Of a stretch of DNA of 64,000 nt, positions 9,679-20,249 are shown in pieces. The stretch comes from Bacteroidota bacterium (GTDB lineage Bacteria > Bacteroidota > Bacteroidia > Bacteroidales > WCHB1-69). The notes beneath the pieces were generated by a model. That model saw only the letters and a program-made list of their open reading frames with translations, did no database searches and was not told the DNA's origin. A program made the position numbers and the translations under genes. The stretch is taken from contig JAEZOU010000005.1 in assembly GCA_023413895.1 (NCBI GenBank), positions 25,047-89,046 on the forward strand, written 5' to 3'. The first letter of the stretch is position 1; every line of letters begins with the position of its first letter.

Positions 9679-9732
9679 AAATCAATAATTAAATCTATAA
9701 ACAAACAAATCATTAACTAAAAAAAATTAATT

Positions 9733-10455
9733 ATGGGACTTTACAATTTAGTAAGATCTAAAGGTTACAAAAACTTTATGGCTAAGCTTTACGGAATTGG
9801 AGCTGCAGTCGTTATCTTGGGTGCATTATTTAAGATTCTTCACCTTCCAGGTGCAAACGCAATGCTTATCGCAGGTATGGGTACAGAAGCTATTATCTTC
9901 GTTTTTTCAGCTTTTGAACCACTTCACGTTGAGTACAATTGGGCATTAGTTTATCCAGAATTGGCAATTGGTAATGAAGAAGAATTAAAACCAGTTACTA
10001 AAAAAGCAAAAAAAGAAGCTCCTACAGGAACTGTTACACAACAACTAGACAAGATGCTTGAGGAAGCTAAAATTGGACCTGAATTAATCGAAAGTTTAGC
10101 TACAGGAATGAGAAACCTTAGTGAAAATGCCAAAAAAATCTCTGGTACTGCTGATGCTGCAGCTGCAACAGATGGTTATATCGCTAATCTTACTAAAGCT
10201 GGCGAAAAGGCAAAAGATCTTTCTGTTCAATATGAAAAGACAACTAATGCATTGATGAGCCAACAACAAACTTCAGATGTTATTGCATCTAGCACTAAAC
10301 AAATGGAGCAAACTGTAAAAGCTTATGCTGAATCATTGAACGCATCTCTTCAAAATACTATGAAGTATCAAGAAGAAGTTAATAAATTGACTCAAAGCGT
10401 ACAAAAAATCAGCAGTATTTACGGAAATATGTTGGCTGCAATGAGCGGTAAATAA
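9733..10455 (+). CDS. gldL: T9SS inner-membrane motor protein GldL/PorL
   Basis: The 240-residue protein has two transmembrane helices near the N-terminus (about residues 17-36 and 42-62), followed by a cytoplasmic tail rich in Ala, Lys and Glu with heptad-like spacing, which suggests coiled coil. The second helix carries Glu52 in GMGTEAIIFVF; by position this is the intramembrane carboxylate that, with GldM, is thought to use the proton gradient. GldL forms a pentamer around two GldM copies and powers type IX secretion and gliding. It is encoded between gldK and gldM with short gaps, as in other Bacteroidota. The length is normal. Confidence 0.95.
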   Translation: MGLYNLVRSKGYKNFMAKLYGIGAAVVILGALFKILHLPGANAMLIAGMGTEAIIFVFSAFEPLHVEYNWALVYPELAIGNEEELKPVTKKAKKEAPTGTVTQQLDKMLEEAKIGPELIESLATGMRNLSENAKKISGTADAAAATDGYIANLTKAGEKAKDLSVQYEKTTNALMSQQQTSDVIASSTKQMEQTVKAYAESLNASLQNTMKYQEEVNKLTQSVQKISSIYGNMLAAMSGK

Positions 10456-10502
10456 TATTTTCTACTTATTCATCTAATTACTAACTAAAAAAATAATACA
10501 AT

Positions 10503-12113
10503 ATGGGTGCATCAAATTGTCCGGAAACCCCCCGGCAGAAGATGATAGGTATGATGTATTTGGTACTTACCGCTATGTTGGCGTTAAATGTATCCAAAGA
10601 CATTTTGAATGCCTTTTCTATTATCGATGAATCTTTAGCAAGTTCTACAAATATTACTGAAAGAACAATCTCTTCTGATGATAGTTTTTTGTCTAAACAA
10701 GAAGCACTTTTAGGAAAAGCAAAGGTCGAAGGTGCTATTAAAAAAGTTGCGGAAATCAAGACATTGTCTGATAAAATGGTAAAAGAAATTGAAGAGATTC
10801 GTAAGGGCTTATTAATAGCTGTAGATGGGACTGAGAAAAATTCAAAAGGAGAATTAAAAACAGTAGGCGAAATTAATTCTAAAGATGATACCAGTGGACC
10901 AACCAACTTTTTAATTAACGAAGGTCGTGCAAAAAAGCTAAAAGATGCTTTGTTGAAATATCGTAAAGCAATGCTTGACTTAGCAAATGATGGTACAAGA
11001 GAGCAACTTAATACAGCAATTGGTCTTCAAGTTGATGCTGATTATCATAATGCTGAAGGAGCAAAAGAAACATGGGAAGATCACTGCTTCAATGGAACTA
11101 TTATGGCTGCTAGCGTTACTTTGCTTAATAAGTTAGTAGGTGAAGTACGTAATGCTGAGTCACTTCTTATTAAAGATGCTATCGCTGGTATTAATGCAGA
11201 AGACTTTAAGTTTAGTAAAGTTGAAGGTCGTGCAATACCTAAATCACAAATGGTATTCTCTGGTGATGCTTACGAAGCAGATATTATCGTTGCTGCATTT
11301 GATGAAAAACAAGCACCTGAAGTTTATTACAAAATGAATGTTGATACTTTAACAAGTATTGAAGGTGCAGAAAAATTGGAAGGTGAAAATGGTATTGCTA
11401 AGTTGAAAATTCCTACTGGTGGAGCAGGCGATTTTAAATTTGCAGGTATCATTAGAATCGTCGGCCCAGATGGAACTCAAAAAGAATATGGATTTGCTGA
11501 CAAATATACAGTACTTCCTCCATCAGCTACAGTAGCTGCTGAAAAAATGAATATGTTCTATGCTGGCATTGAAAACCCAGTATCAGTGAACGCTCCTTGT
11601 GCTCCTGATAAAATTAATGTTACTATGACAGGTGGTGGTACTATCACCAAAACAGGTCCTGGAACCTATAATGTTACAGTTCCTGCTGCATTAAGAGGTA
11701 AAACTGTTACCGTTAATGTTTCTGCTGACTTAGGTGGAGGTCCAAAACAAATGGGAAGCACAGTGTTCCGTGTAAGAACCGTTCCAGATCCTGATGTTTC
11801 TATCGGTGGTACGATTAGAGGTGGTAAAATTCCAAAAAGTAGAATCTCCGCAGGCAATGGTTTCGTTGCAGCTAAAATGGATGAGAGTTTTGCTTATGAT
11901 TTGAAATGGGCTGTTAACTCTTTCCGTGTTACTTTCGTAACAAAAGGTATTGAAGATGCTCCAATTGCAGTTCAAGGCAACAAATTCACCAATAATATTT
12001 TGGATAAAATCAAAAAGTCTCCTAAGGGTACTGCTGTTTATATCACTGATATTAAAGCGTCATCTCCAGCAGGTCAACGTACTTTGAAGGATATTTCAAT
12101 CCGTCTAAACTAA
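10503..12113 (+). CDS. gldM: T9SS motor/shaft protein GldM/PorM
   Basis: This 536-residue protein opens with MGASNCPETPRQKMIGMMYL and a single transmembrane helix (about residues 14-33), then a long periplasmic region. The CPETPRQKMIGMMYLVLTAM region is highly diagnostic of GldM. The first 200 periplasmic residues are helical, and the rest is a series of beta-rich domains ending in a C-terminal domain with SFRVTFVTKG and SPAGQRTLKDISIRLN. In the known architecture these D1-D4 domains form a dimeric shaft that links the GldL motor to the GldK/N ring. Spacing is 47 bases from gldL and 16 bases to gldN, so this is one operon. Confidence 0.96.
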   Translation: MGASNCPETPRQKMIGMMYLVLTAMLALNVSKDILNAFSIIDESLASSTNITERTISSDDSFLSKQEALLGKAKVEGAIKKVAEIKTLSDKMVKEIEEIRKGLLIAVDGTEKNSKGELKTVGEINSKDDTSGPTNFLINEGRAKKLKDALLKYRKAMLDLANDGTREQLNTAIGLQVDADYHNAEGAKETWEDHCFNGTIMAASVTLLNKLVGEVRNAESLLIKDAIAGINAEDFKFSKVEGRAIPKSQMVFSGDAYEADIIVAAFDEKQAPEVYYKMNVDTLTSIEGAEKLEGENGIAKLKIPTGGAGDFKFAGIIRIVGPDGTQKEYGFADKYTVLPPSATVAAEKMNMFYAGIENPVSVNAPCAPDKINVTMTGGGTITKTGPGTYNVTVPAALRGKTVTVNVSADLGGGPKQMGSTVFRVRTVPDPDVSIGGTIRGGKIPKSRISAGNGFVAAKMDESFAYDLKWAVNSFRVTFVTKGIEDAPIAVQGNKFTNNILDKIKKSPKGTAVYITDIKASSPAGQRTLKDISIRLN

Positions 12114-12129
12114 TTAAAAATATATTGTC

Positions 12130-13062
12130 ATGAAAAAGTTCAGTTTATTATTACTAGCGCTACTTTTCGTTGCTCCTTTCGTTTATGCTCAAGAGGAAGA
12201 TGAAGGTAGTACAATGGAACAGCCTGTTCGCCCCCCAGTAGAAACACCGTGGGAACAATTTGATATTGGCTCATTCTCAGAACCTGTTCCATACGTGCAA
12301 CAACTTCAAAGTGATGTAATGTATTATGTTACAATTTGGAGAACTATTGATTTGCGTGAAAAAAGAAATCACCCTCTCTATTTCCCAATAGAGACACGTG
12401 GAACTTGGCGTAGTTTGGCACAAACGATTTTTGATGCCATGGATTATAACAATCTAGAAAACGAAAACGCACTTCCCGTTTATGAGGATGAGTTCTGTAA
12501 TATGCCTAAACCTCGTGAAAGTGTTCGTGATGCATTGGTTGAAATTCAAACTCAACCACTTTACGACCCCGAAACGTATGAGGAGATTGGTACAGAAGAG
12601 ATTCCTATTGAATATTCAGCAAGTCAAGTAATGTACTACAATATTAAAGAAGTTTGGTTCTTTGATAAAAAACGTTCAGTTATGGAGGTGAGAATCCTTG
12701 AGATTGAACCAATGATTGAGTATGTTAAAACTGTTAACACTGCATATTCAGAGGAAGATACTGGCGATAGTGAAGATCAACCAAGAACGAAAAAACGTGT
12801 AGGTTATATTTTGTATGATGAATTAAGACCTTATTTGGCAAAGCAAGAGATGTTTAATGTAAAAAATAATGCTCAAAGACTTTCGTTAGATGATGTTCTT
12901 ACTTGGAAAAGAAATTTTGCAAGTTTCATTTATGCAGAACAAAATACTTATAGCGATAGACAAATCCAAGAGTACATTAAAAACTCTCGTGATCAACGTA
13001 TTGAATCAGAGAAGATTACAGAGAGGATTAGGACTTTCGAACACGATTTGTGGGAGTTCTAA
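12130..13062 (+). CDS. gldN: T9SS ring protein GldN/PorN
   Basis: The 310-residue protein has a signal peptide ending FVYAQ, a low-complexity acidic and proline-rich mature start, and then the GldN core: VMYYVTIWRTIDLREKRNHP, an ETRGTWRSLAQTIFDAMD segment and VWFFDKKRSVMEVRILEIEP. GldN binds GldK in the periplasmic ring and contacts the GldM tip. The gene is the last of the T9SS block and is followed after about 20 bases by a strong terminator (13083-13112), so the operon ends here. No sov/sprA, porV or porU gene lies in the window. Confidence 0.95.
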   Translation: MKKFSLLLLALLFVAPFVYAQEEDEGSTMEQPVRPPVETPWEQFDIGSFSEPVPYVQQLQSDVMYYVTIWRTIDLREKRNHPLYFPIETRGTWRSLAQTIFDAMDYNNLENENALPVYEDEFCNMPKPRESVRDALVEIQTQPLYDPETYEEIGTEEIPIEYSASQVMYYNIKEVWFFDKKRSVMEVRILEIEPMIEYVKTVNTAYSEEDTGDSEDQPRTKKRVGYILYDELRPYLAKQEMFNVKNNAQRLSLDDVLTWKRNFASFIYAEQNTYSDRQIQEYIKNSRDQRIESEKITERIRTFEHDLWEF

Positions 13063-13082
13063 AATTTTCATGACATAAAAGT

Positions 13083-13112
13083 AAAAAGGGCACTCAAAAG
13101 TGCCCTTTTTTT
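13083..13112 (+). terminator. Rho-independent terminator after gldN
   Basis: GGGCACT (13088-13094) and AGTGCCC (13099-13105) form a perfect 7-bp stem with a CAAA loop. A-tract and T-tract flanks (13083-13087 and 13106-13112) extend the pairing and supply the U-run. A TAnnTTTG box (TACTTTTG, 13115-13122) follows at once and may serve leuS. Confidence 0.85.
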
Positions 13113-13153
13113 ATTACTTTTGCAAGCGGTTATTTACACTATATTTTTTCATT

Positions 13154-15916
13154 ATGGATTATAATTTTAACGAAGTTGAAAAGAAGTGGCAGCAGCGGTG
13201 GAATGATGCCCAAGTTTATAAAACAGAAATAGATAACACAAAACCAAAGTTCTATATTTTGGATATGTTCCCATATCCTTCTGGAGCAGGTTTGCATGTA
13301 GGCCACCCGCTCGGTTATATCGCTTCTGATATTTATGCGCGATATAAACGTCAAAAAGGTTTCAATGTTTTGCATCCTATGGGATATGATGCGTTTGGAC
13401 TTCCAGCAGAACAATATGCAATACAAACAGGACAGCATCCTGCTGTAACTACTGAAAATAATGTTCAACGATATAGAGAACAGTTGGATAAAATTGGTTT
13501 CTCATACGATTGGAATCGCTCCTTTAAAACTTGTGATCCAGATTATTATAAATGGACCCAGTGGGTATTTATTCAACTCTTTAATCATTATTATGATGAA
13601 TCTGTCCAGAAAGCTATGCCTATAGCTAACCTAATTGAGATTTTTGCAACTCATGGTTCGGAAGGTGTAAAAGCTGCTCATACACAGGAGGTGCCATTTT
13701 CAGCTGAAGAGTGGAATTCCATGTCAGAAAAGGAACAACAAGAAACGTTGTTAAACTATAGGTTAACCTATTTGGCTGATTCTTGGGTGAATTGGTGCCC
13801 AAAATTGGGGACAGTTTTGGCAAATGATGAAGTTGTAAATGGCTTGTCTGTTCGAGGTGGTTTCCCCGTAGAACGCAAACTTATGAAACAATGGATGCTT
13901 CGAGTATCTGCGTATGCTGAGCGTTTGTTGCAAGGTTTGAACACGTTGGAATGGAGCGACTCACTAAAGGAAATTCAGCGAAATTGGATTGGTAGAAGTG
14001 AGGGTGCATTTATTCGTTTCCAATTGAAAAACCATACAGAAACATTAGATGTCTTTACTACCCGTCCAGATACGATTTTTGGAGTTACCTTTATGGTCCT
14101 TTGTCCTGAACATCCGTTGATAAAACAGATTACAACGCCAGAACAATCTCAATTAGTCGATGAGTATGTATATAAGGCTATTAATAAGACAGAAACAGAA
14201 CGCCAAGTAGATGTAAGGCAGGTAACAGGTGCTTTTACGGGTGCGTATGCAATAAATCCATTTACTGGAATGGAAGTTCCTGTATATGTAGCTGAGTATG
14301 TACTTGCGGGTTATGGTACTGGGGCCATTATGGCAGTACCAGCTCACGATAGCCGTGATTATGCTTTTGCTAAACATTTTGGATTGTCTATCATTGAGGT
14401 TATTGCAGGTGGAGATATCTCTCAAGAGGCATTTGAAGCTAAAGATGGAACTTGCGTGAACTCAGGCTTTATTTCAGGAATGAATGGTAAGGAAGCAGCT
14501 AAGTTGATTATTGAAAAAATAAAAGAGAATAATATCGGTTACGGAACCGTAAATTATAGATTAAGAGATGCCACGTTTAGTCGTCAGAGATATTGGGGAG
14601 AACCTTTCCCCGTTTATTTTAAGGATGGAGTTCCATATGTGCTTTCTGAAGATGAGTTGCCATTAGAACTACCTCCTGTCGGTAGTTTCTTGCCTACAGA
14701 AACGGGTGAGCCTCCGCTTGGAAGAGCTGAAAATTGGACTAATAAAGAGGGATTTCCATTAGAATGCAGTACAATGCCCGGTTTTGCGGGTTCTAGTGGT
14801 TACTATTTGCGATATATGGATCCTAAAAATTGTAACGAATTTGTATCACAAGAGGCAAATCAATATTGGCAAGATGTTGATTTATATGTTGGTGGAGCAG
14901 AACATGCTACAGGGCATTTAATTTATTCCCGTTTTTGGAATAAATTCCTTTTTGATATTGGTCTTGTTTGTAAAGATGAACCATTTAAAAAATTGATTAA
15001 CCAAGGAATGATTCAGGGCCGTTCTAACTTTGTATATAGAGTTCAAGGAACGAATACGTTTGTTTCTTTCGGTTTGAAAGAGAATTACTCTGTAACACCT
15101 ATCCACGTTGACGTAAACATAGTGAGCAATGATCATTTGGATATTGAAGCATTTCGTCGTTGGCAACCTGAGTTTGCAGATGCAGAATTTATTTTAGAAG
15201 ATGGAAAGTATATTTGTGGTTGGGAAGTTGAGAAGATGTCTAAATCAAAATATAATGTCCAAAATCCAGATGATTTAGTTGAAAAATATGGTGCGGATAC
15301 GCTTCGTATGTATGAGATGTTCTTAGGTCCTATCGAATTAGCGAAGCCGTGGGATATAAATGGTATTGAAGGAGTTTTTCGTTTTGTTCGTAAATTTTGG
15401 CGTTTATTCCATAATCTAAATGGTGAGTGGATTGTTTCAGATGAAAAGGGAACTCCTCAAGAATTGAAAGTTTTGCACAAAACGATTCAAAAGGTAGAGA
15501 TGGATAATGAACGTTTCTCTTTTAATACAGCAGTAAGTGCTTTTATGATTTGTGTTAATGAACTTTCTGAGTTGAAATGTAGTAAGAGGGAGATTTTGGA
15601 ACCATTAACCATATTACTTTCAGCGTATGCACCCCATGTATGTGAAGAGTTGTGGAGTTTATTAGGTCACGAATCAACAATTGTTTTTGAACAATTTCCA
15701 CAATTTAATCCTAAATTCTTAGAAGAGTCTGATTTTAATTATCCTATTTCATTTAATGGGAAAACGAGATTTTTTAAATCATATCCTATCGCAATGTCTC
15801 CGAAAGATATTGAATTAGAAGTTTTGCGTCTTCCAGAAGCACAACGTTGGATTGAGGGTAAGCCGATAAAAAAGGTGATAGTTGTTCCTAAGAAGATCGT
15901 TAATATTGTGATTTAA
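13154..15916 (+). CDS. leuS: Leucyl-tRNA synthetase
   Basis: This is a full-length 920-residue class I synthetase. The first in-frame ATG at 13100 would add 18 residues and lies inside the terminator and promoter region, so I choose [16 protein letters not shown] at 13154. The HIGH motif appears as [10 protein letters not shown], the editing domain (CP1) includes [15 protein letters not shown] and [15 protein letters not shown], and the KMSKS motif is [10 protein letters not shown]. Just before it lies an additional leucine-specific insert (about residues 610-690, including [15 protein letters not shown]), which I associate with Bacteroidota LeuRS. The C-terminal tRNA-binding domain ends the protein. 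It is 11 bases upstream of the flippase gene. Confidence 0.96.
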   Translation: MDYNFNEVEKKWQQRWNDAQVYKTEIDNTKPKFYILDMFPYPSGAGLHVGHPLGYIASDIYARYKRQKGFNVLHPMGYDAFGLPAEQYAIQTGQHPAVTTENNVQRYREQLDKIGFSYDWNRSFKTCDPDYYKWTQWVFIQLFNHYYDESVQKAMPIANLIEIFATHGSEGVKAAHTQEVPFSAEEWNSMSEKEQQETLLNYRLTYLADSWVNWCPKLGTVLANDEVVNGLSVRGGFPVERKLMKQWMLRVSAYAERLLQGLNTLEWSDSLKEIQRNWIGRSEGAFIRFQLKNHTETLDVFTTRPDTIFGVTFMVLCPEHPLIKQITTPEQSQLVDEYVYKAINKTETERQVDVRQVTGAFTGAYAINPFTGMEVPVYVAEYVLAGYGTGAIMAVPAHDSRDYAFAKHFGLSIIEVIAGGDISQEAFEAKDGTCVNSGFISGMNGKEAAKLIIEKIKENNIGYGTVNYRLRDATFSRQRYWGEPFPVYFKDGVPYVLSEDELPLELPPVGSFLPTETGEPPLGRAENWTNKEGFPLECSTMPGFAGSSGYYLRYMDPKNCNEFVSQEANQYWQDVDLYVGGAEHATGHLIYSRFWNKFLFDIGLVCKDEPFKKLINQGMIQGRSNFVYRVQGTNTFVSFGLKENYSVTPIHVDVNIVSNDHLDIEAFRRWQPEFADAEFILEDGKYICGWEVEKMSKSKYNVQNPDDLVEKYGADTLRMYEMFLGPIELAKPWDINGIEGVFRFVRKFWRLFHNLNGEWIVSDEKGTPQELKVLHKTIQKVEMDNERFSFNTAVSAFMICVNELSELKCSKREILEPLTILLSAYAPHVCEELWSLLGHESTIVFEQFPQFNPKFLEESDFNYPISFNGKTRFFKSYPIAMSPKDIELEVLRLPEAQRWIEGKPIKKVIVVPKKIVNIVI

Positions 15917-15926
15917 TTTTGTTGAA

Positions 15927-17399
15927 GTGAAGAAAAGAGACTTTATCTTTAACATCAGTCTGCTGATTTTTCTCAATCTTCTCATAAAACCATTTTGGAT
16001 TTTAGGTGTAGATGTTGAAGTTCAAAATCAGGTCGGAGCAGAAAGTTATGGTCTTTATTTTGCACTCTTTAACTTTACAATTTTGTTCAATATGCTGTTG
16101 GATATGGGAATTACCAATTACAACACTAGAAATATTGCGCAGAATACACAACTATTATCGAAACATCTGTCACACATTCTAACCTTAAAGTTTTCTTTGG
16201 GTATTCTCTACTTCGTTGTAACTCTGATAGCTGCGTTAATCGTTGGCTATCATGGGTATCAATTGAAATTGTTATTATGGATGGCCTTGAATCAATTTTT
16301 AAATGCGCTTATTCTCTATCTTCGCTCTAATGTTTCTGCACTTTTGAAGTTCAAAATGGATAGTTTCTTGTCTGTTATGGACAAGGTGATAATGGTAATT
16401 TTGTGTAGTATATTGTTGTGGGGCAATTCCTCGGAAAGTGCATTTAAAATAGAATGGTTTATTGCCTCACAGACAATAGCGTATTTGATTACAGCTCTTT
16501 TTGCATTATTTATTGTATTACGGAATTCGGGATCTTTTCGTTTATATTGGAATTTTTCTTTCTTCAAAGTTCTCTTAAAGCGAAGTTTCCCTTTTGCTGT
16601 CTTATATTTATTGATGGCGTGTTACAATCGTTTTGACTCTGTAATGTTAGAACGTTTGCTTCCAGAGGGAGTGGGGGCATATCAGTCTGGAATTTATGCA
16701 TCTGCATTTCGTTTGTTAGATGCTGTAGTGATGATTGCCTACCTCTTTTCAGTCATTTTGCTTCCTCTCTTTTCAAAAATGTTAAAGAATAGGGAAAATA
16801 TAGTACCTATTGTTGAAAGTGCTTTTCAACTACTTTTTTATTATTCGACAACAGTTGTTGTATTACTGATATTCAATGCAGAAGCGATATTTTCATTTTT
16901 ATATGATTATCATGTAGTAGAGAGTGTTCGTGTATTTCCTATCCTTATCACATGTTTGATTCCTATTTCGATGATTTATGTTTTTGGTACTTTGCTAACT
17001 GCACACGGAAATTTACGATTATTGAATATTACATCATTGTTGGGAATACTTGTGAATGTTGGGATAAATTTTTTCTTGATTCCGCATTTGCATGCGCGAG
17101 GAGCTGCAATAGCTAGTTTAAGTACACAGTCGGTAGTTGCAATTTCACAAATCTATTTGGCGTTTAAAGCCTTGCATATTCCTGTGCGGAAGAAGATTTG
17201 TTTGAGTTCTATTTTCTATACTACGCTATTAATCCCCATTGCTTATGGAGTTTCTTGGTATTGGGATGAAAAAGTTTGGGTTGCTCTACTTATCAGTGGG
17301 GTGTTGTCCTTTATTTTGGCATTTTTCACCCAATTGTTACCATTCTCGTTTATTCGGGAATTGGTAGTTGATAAGTTAAAGCAACCCAAAAGCAAATAA
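15927..17399 (+). CDS. Wzx-like oligosaccharide flippase / polysaccharide export protein
   Basis: The 490-residue protein is almost entirely hydrophobic, with about 12-14 predicted transmembrane helices. The N-terminal region (VGAESYGLYFALFNFTILFNMLLDMGITNYNTRNIA) is the usual start of the polysaccharide-biosynthesis branch of the MATE/MOP superfamily, in which a G-x-Y-G motif follows the first helix. Members flip lipid-linked sugar chains across the inner membrane. The start codon is GTG at 15927, since the nearest upstream frame is closed by a TGA. No glycosyltransferase gene is nearby, so the substrate cannot be guessed. It probably shares a transcript with leuS, 11 bases upstream. The 3' end lies 11 bases from the convergent rubredoxin gene. 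Confidence 0.85.
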   Translation: MKKRDFIFNISLLIFLNLLIKPFWILGVDVEVQNQVGAESYGLYFALFNFTILFNMLLDMGITNYNTRNIAQNTQLLSKHLSHILTLKFSLGILYFVVTLIAALIVGYHGYQLKLLLWMALNQFLNALILYLRSNVSALLKFKMDSFLSVMDKVIMVILCSILLWGNSSESAFKIEWFIASQTIAYLITALFALFIVLRNSGSFRLYWNFSFFKVLLKRSFPFAVLYLLMACYNRFDSVMLERLLPEGVGAYQSGIYASAFRLLDAVVMIAYLFSVILLPLFSKMLKNRENIVPIVESAFQLLFYYSTTVVVLLIFNAEAIFSFLYDYHVVESVRVFPILITCLIPISMIYVFGTLLTAHGNLRLLNITSLLGILVNVGINFFLIPHLHARGAAIASLSTQSVVAISQIYLAFKALHIPVRKKICLSSIFYTTLLIPIAYGVSWYWDEKVWVALLISGVLSFILAFFTQLLPFSFIRELVVDKLKQPKSK

Positions 17400-17410
17400 T
17401 TGCTAATAAA

Positions 17411-17572
17411 TTAGTTTTTAGAGAAACTTTCTTTACCTACACCACAGAGTGGACAAACCCAATCTTCTGGAAGGTCGTTAAAAGAAGTTCCTGGAGCGAT
17501 ACCATTATCAGGATCACCTTTTGCGGGATCATATTCATATCCGCATAAATCACATACGTAAGTTTCGTTCAT
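17411..17572 (-). CDS. Rubredoxin
   Basis: The 53-residue protein has the two iron-binding knuckles of rubredoxins, [12 protein letters not shown] and [10 protein letters not shown], separated by the usual [12 protein letters not shown]. The four Cys bind one Fe in a small electron carrier, often used in oxygen or peroxide detoxification in anaerobes. A longer frame would start at 17632, but those 20 residues overlap the neighbouring gene's stop and are not rubredoxin-like, so [11 protein letters not shown] at 17572 is chosen. It lies 41 bases downstream of the large secreted protein on the same strand and may be co-transcribed with it. Confidence 0.95.
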   Translation of the reverse strand: MNETYVCDLCGYEYDPAKGDPDNGIAPGTSFNDLPEDWVCPLCGVGKESFSKN

Positions 17573-17613
17573 TTTTGTACTATTAAAATTGTTATTATTA
17601 TATTTTTGAATTT

Positions 17614-20064
17614 TTAGTTGCAATAATCGCAAGTAATTTTGCGTACTTCCTCATTATCTAACACGCAAATTGATAATTTGTTTATGATAGAGCATAGATA
17701 TGGACGATTTTTTTCTTTTGCTAATTTGACAGCTTTAGTGAATAGAGAACTCATATAAGTTTCCTCTTTATGACCAGCTAAACTGATGTATGAGAACAGA
17801 AAATCTTCAGAAATATGTGAGTCATCTAAGAAAGGGGTCATAATGTTTAAAGCATAGTCGTAGTCGTGGTTTTGCACAAAAATAGAAGCTAATTTATATG
17901 CTGATTCCCAACTTGGCATAACTGGATTTCTAATTGCTTTAATTTTTTGATAGGTTGCTGCTTTTAATGCTGTATTTTCATTGGTTTTAGGAGCTGTTTT
18001 TAGGAAGTCAAGAATTTTGATTTGGAAGTCGATATTTAAATTGTTTACATCTTCCTTATTTACATTAACAAATGTATATAATTTGTCAATTTGAGCCTGA
18101 AGTTCAGCAGCTTTTGCCGCAGAAATGAGAGGGGTAGAATATACGTCACAAACAACCTTATTATAGATAAGAATTTGGTTTTCAGGTTGGAATGATAATA
18201 ACTTAATCATAGCTTTTGCTGTCTCTTCTTGAAGTGATTTTTCAAAATAGTATTGCATATAGAGTTTGTTATTCAAGAAAGGCACGTAAACTTTCTGATT
18301 GGGGATTTCCATTTTATTAACTGTTGCAGATTTGTATCGTTGGGCTTCAACTTCGCCCATTACATATTTTTGAATTGCAAAGGCAAGTGCTTTATTTCCC
18401 TCTTTTAGTGTTTTGTTAAATTTGTAAATTACGAAATTTTGTTCATCAGTTTTGCTACTTACATCGTAGGTAACGTGGAAGATTATTTTAGCATATCTTT
18501 CTTTTGAAAGGTACTCTGCTTCAAGTTCTTTAGCTATTCTTCCATTATCTGCACGAAGGGCAGCGATTGCGTCATCTTTGTTGAAAGAGAGATCGTAGTA
18601 TTCACTATGATTCGTGATATCTTTTGCAAAATCGTCCCAACTATCACCGTAAGAAATTGTAATTGTTGCGTTTGGATAAACGGTAGCCAAAGCTTTTTGA
18701 ATGCTGGTTGCGCGGAGTTTTTGGTTTTTGATTTGGACAGGATCTTTTATGTAGTTGATAGAGTTAATAGCAACAATTTCGATGCTGTTAACGTGATATG
18801 CAGGAACATCCAAGTTTTTGATGATTGTATCGAAATCGCTATAAACATAGTTTAACTTTTTCATATTTGTAAAAGGAACTCTAATTTCAAGGTCGGCAGT
18901 CTCTGCTGTAGGCATCCATTCGCCAGCGGTTTTAATCGATTTTTCATCTTTCATGAAATTGATTTTCTCATAAAAATTAGCGTTATGAGCTTCGATATAT
19001 TTTTTCATAATAGTCCGGCAAGCAACCCCTTCTTTCAAAACAATCACGTTGATTTCGTATTCGGCATCTAATTCAATCATTTCAGGGACATCGGCAATTT
19101 TAGCTCTCAAGCGTAATGATTTTTCTGTAACCTCATTGTTTGCGTAAATATCTTCGTATGTGATCGATTTTGTTACAAAACCCCTGAAAATTTTGTCGTT
19201 ATCAATAATTAGATTGTCGCAATCGTATTGGTTTAGTTGTACAAAGTCTAGAACAATTGCATCGCCTTCTCTACCAATTAATCGTTTTAGTTCTTTATAA
19301 TCTTCGCATTCTAAGTAAACTTCGCCATCTTTATTTACAGAAATATATTCAGAAAGTGCTTCTAATGGAAAATTCTCAGTACATTTTCTGCAAAGTGTTG
19401 CATCAAAATAGTCCATTCCACCTTTTCCCTTACTCATGGGTGCCATTTTGTCGAGAGGAGAGTAGGTGTATATGGTAAATGTTCTGTCATTTCCTAAGAC
19501 AATAGAGGCATACATTGATTTCATAAATTCGTCGGTTTCAAATCCAATGCCGACGTATGTGTATTGAGGATCTAACAAGATAACGGCTTGTTTCTGATTT
19601 TTTAAAATAGGGCGAATCAGTTCCATGCATGCATCGTAGTATGAGAAATCCTGAATTCCAATGTATGCTTTACCCTTAGTTACCAATTCTACGCCACGAT
19701 GTGACAGCCCATATTTTTTTAGACGGAAATTAAGCGTTTTGTAAGGAGCCAAGTTGATATCTGTCTTTTCATTTTTAAGTGCTTGGTAATCAGCCTGCAT
19801 CTGAGCGGTTGAGTCAAAAGCTATATCGTGTTTTAGTGGTTCTAGGTATGCATATTGTTTACGAGCAGCATCGATAACATCAGTAAGGCAATTGTAGAAA
19901 ATTTTGGTGCTAAAATTTCCCGCATTAAAGTTTTTGGAGTATTCCTTGTGGTTTTTCAAATCCAAAGGTTCAAATCCAGCGTATGGGTTTTCTACTTGGG
20001 AAAACGATAAGTTGCTGAATGATAATAAGATAATAAAAATAAAAATGGATAGATTTTTTATCAT
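17614..20064 (-). CDS. Secreted protein with CAP/SCP-like and OmpA-like regions
   Basis: I start this 816-residue protein at [23 protein letters not shown], a clear signal peptide; an upstream in-frame ATG at 20109 adds 15 hydrophobic residues. Residues about 40-180 resemble a diverged CAP/SCP domain ([19 protein letters not shown], later YVGIGFET), but I cannot see all catalytic-site residues. The middle, near [16 protein letters not shown] and [17 protein letters not shown] followed by GDSWDDF, recalls the OmpA-like module of Bacteroidota proteins with the RAxxV and GEDW motifs. The last 200 residues look helical, perhaps TPR-like, and end in TCDYCN. CxxC pairs occur at LCRKC and at the C-terminus. 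The function is unknown. Rubredoxin follows on the same strand. Confidence 0.65.
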   Translation of the reverse strand: MIKNLSIFIFIILLSFSNLSFSQVENPYAGFEPLDLKNHKEYSKNFNAGNFSTKIFYNCLTDVIDAARKQYAYLEPLKHDIAFDSTAQMQADYQALKNEKTDINLAPYKTLNFRLKKYGLSHRGVELVTKGKAYIGIQDFSYYDACMELIRPILKNQKQAVILLDPQYTYVGIGFETDEFMKSMYASIVLGNDRTFTIYTYSPLDKMAPMSKGKGGMDYFDATLCRKCTENFPLEALSEYISVNKDGEVYLECEDYKELKRLIGREGDAIVLDFVQLNQYDCDNLIIDNDKIFRGFVTKSITYEDIYANNEVTEKSLRLRAKIADVPEMIELDAEYEINVIVLKEGVACRTIMKKYIEAHNANFYEKINFMKDEKSIKTAGEWMPTAETADLEIRVPFTNMKKLNYVYSDFDTIIKNLDVPAYHVNSIEIVAINSINYIKDPVQIKNQKLRATSIQKALATVYPNATITISYGDSWDDFAKDITNHSEYYDLSFNKDDAIAALRADNGRIAKELEAEYLSKERYAKIIFHVTYDVSSKTDEQNFVIYKFNKTLKEGNKALAFAIQKYVMGEVEAQRYKSATVNKMEIPNQKVYVPFLNNKLYMQYYFEKSLQEETAKAMIKLLSFQPENQILIYNKVVCDVYSTPLISAAKAAELQAQIDKLYTFVNVNKEDVNNLNIDFQIKILDFLKTAPKTNENTALKAATYQKIKAIRNPVMPSWESAYKLASIFVQNHDYDYALNIMTPFLDDSHISEDFLFSYISLAGHKEETYMSSLFTKAVKLAKEKNRPYLCSIINKLSICVLDNEEVRKITCDYCN

Positions 20065-20162
20065 AATAAAAAGTTTTAGTAAAACGAAATCAATCAGCAA
20101 TAATAGCAAAAAAATCTTTACCTTTATCCATTGGGTGATGTTTTTTATGTGAAAAAATACAC

Positions 20163-20170
20163 TATTTTTG
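20163..20170 (+). promoter_or_regulatory. Possible -7 box upstream of trpS
   Basis: TATTTTTG fits TAnnTTTG, and the start would be near 20177, about 70 bases before the trpS ATG. No TTG at the right distance is present, so this is a weak call. Confidence 0.3.
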
Positions 20171-20249
20171 CAACGCTTTTTGTGAGGGGGAGCTTTTGAG
20201 GATTAAGAAGAATTTTTTACAAAAGGTATTACATAATAAATTATTGAGC

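Noticed and set aside
13100..13153. Longer N-terminus for LeuS from the ATG at 13100
   Set aside because: These codons lie in the terminator stem and the -7 box; the family starts at the [12 protein letters not shown] position.
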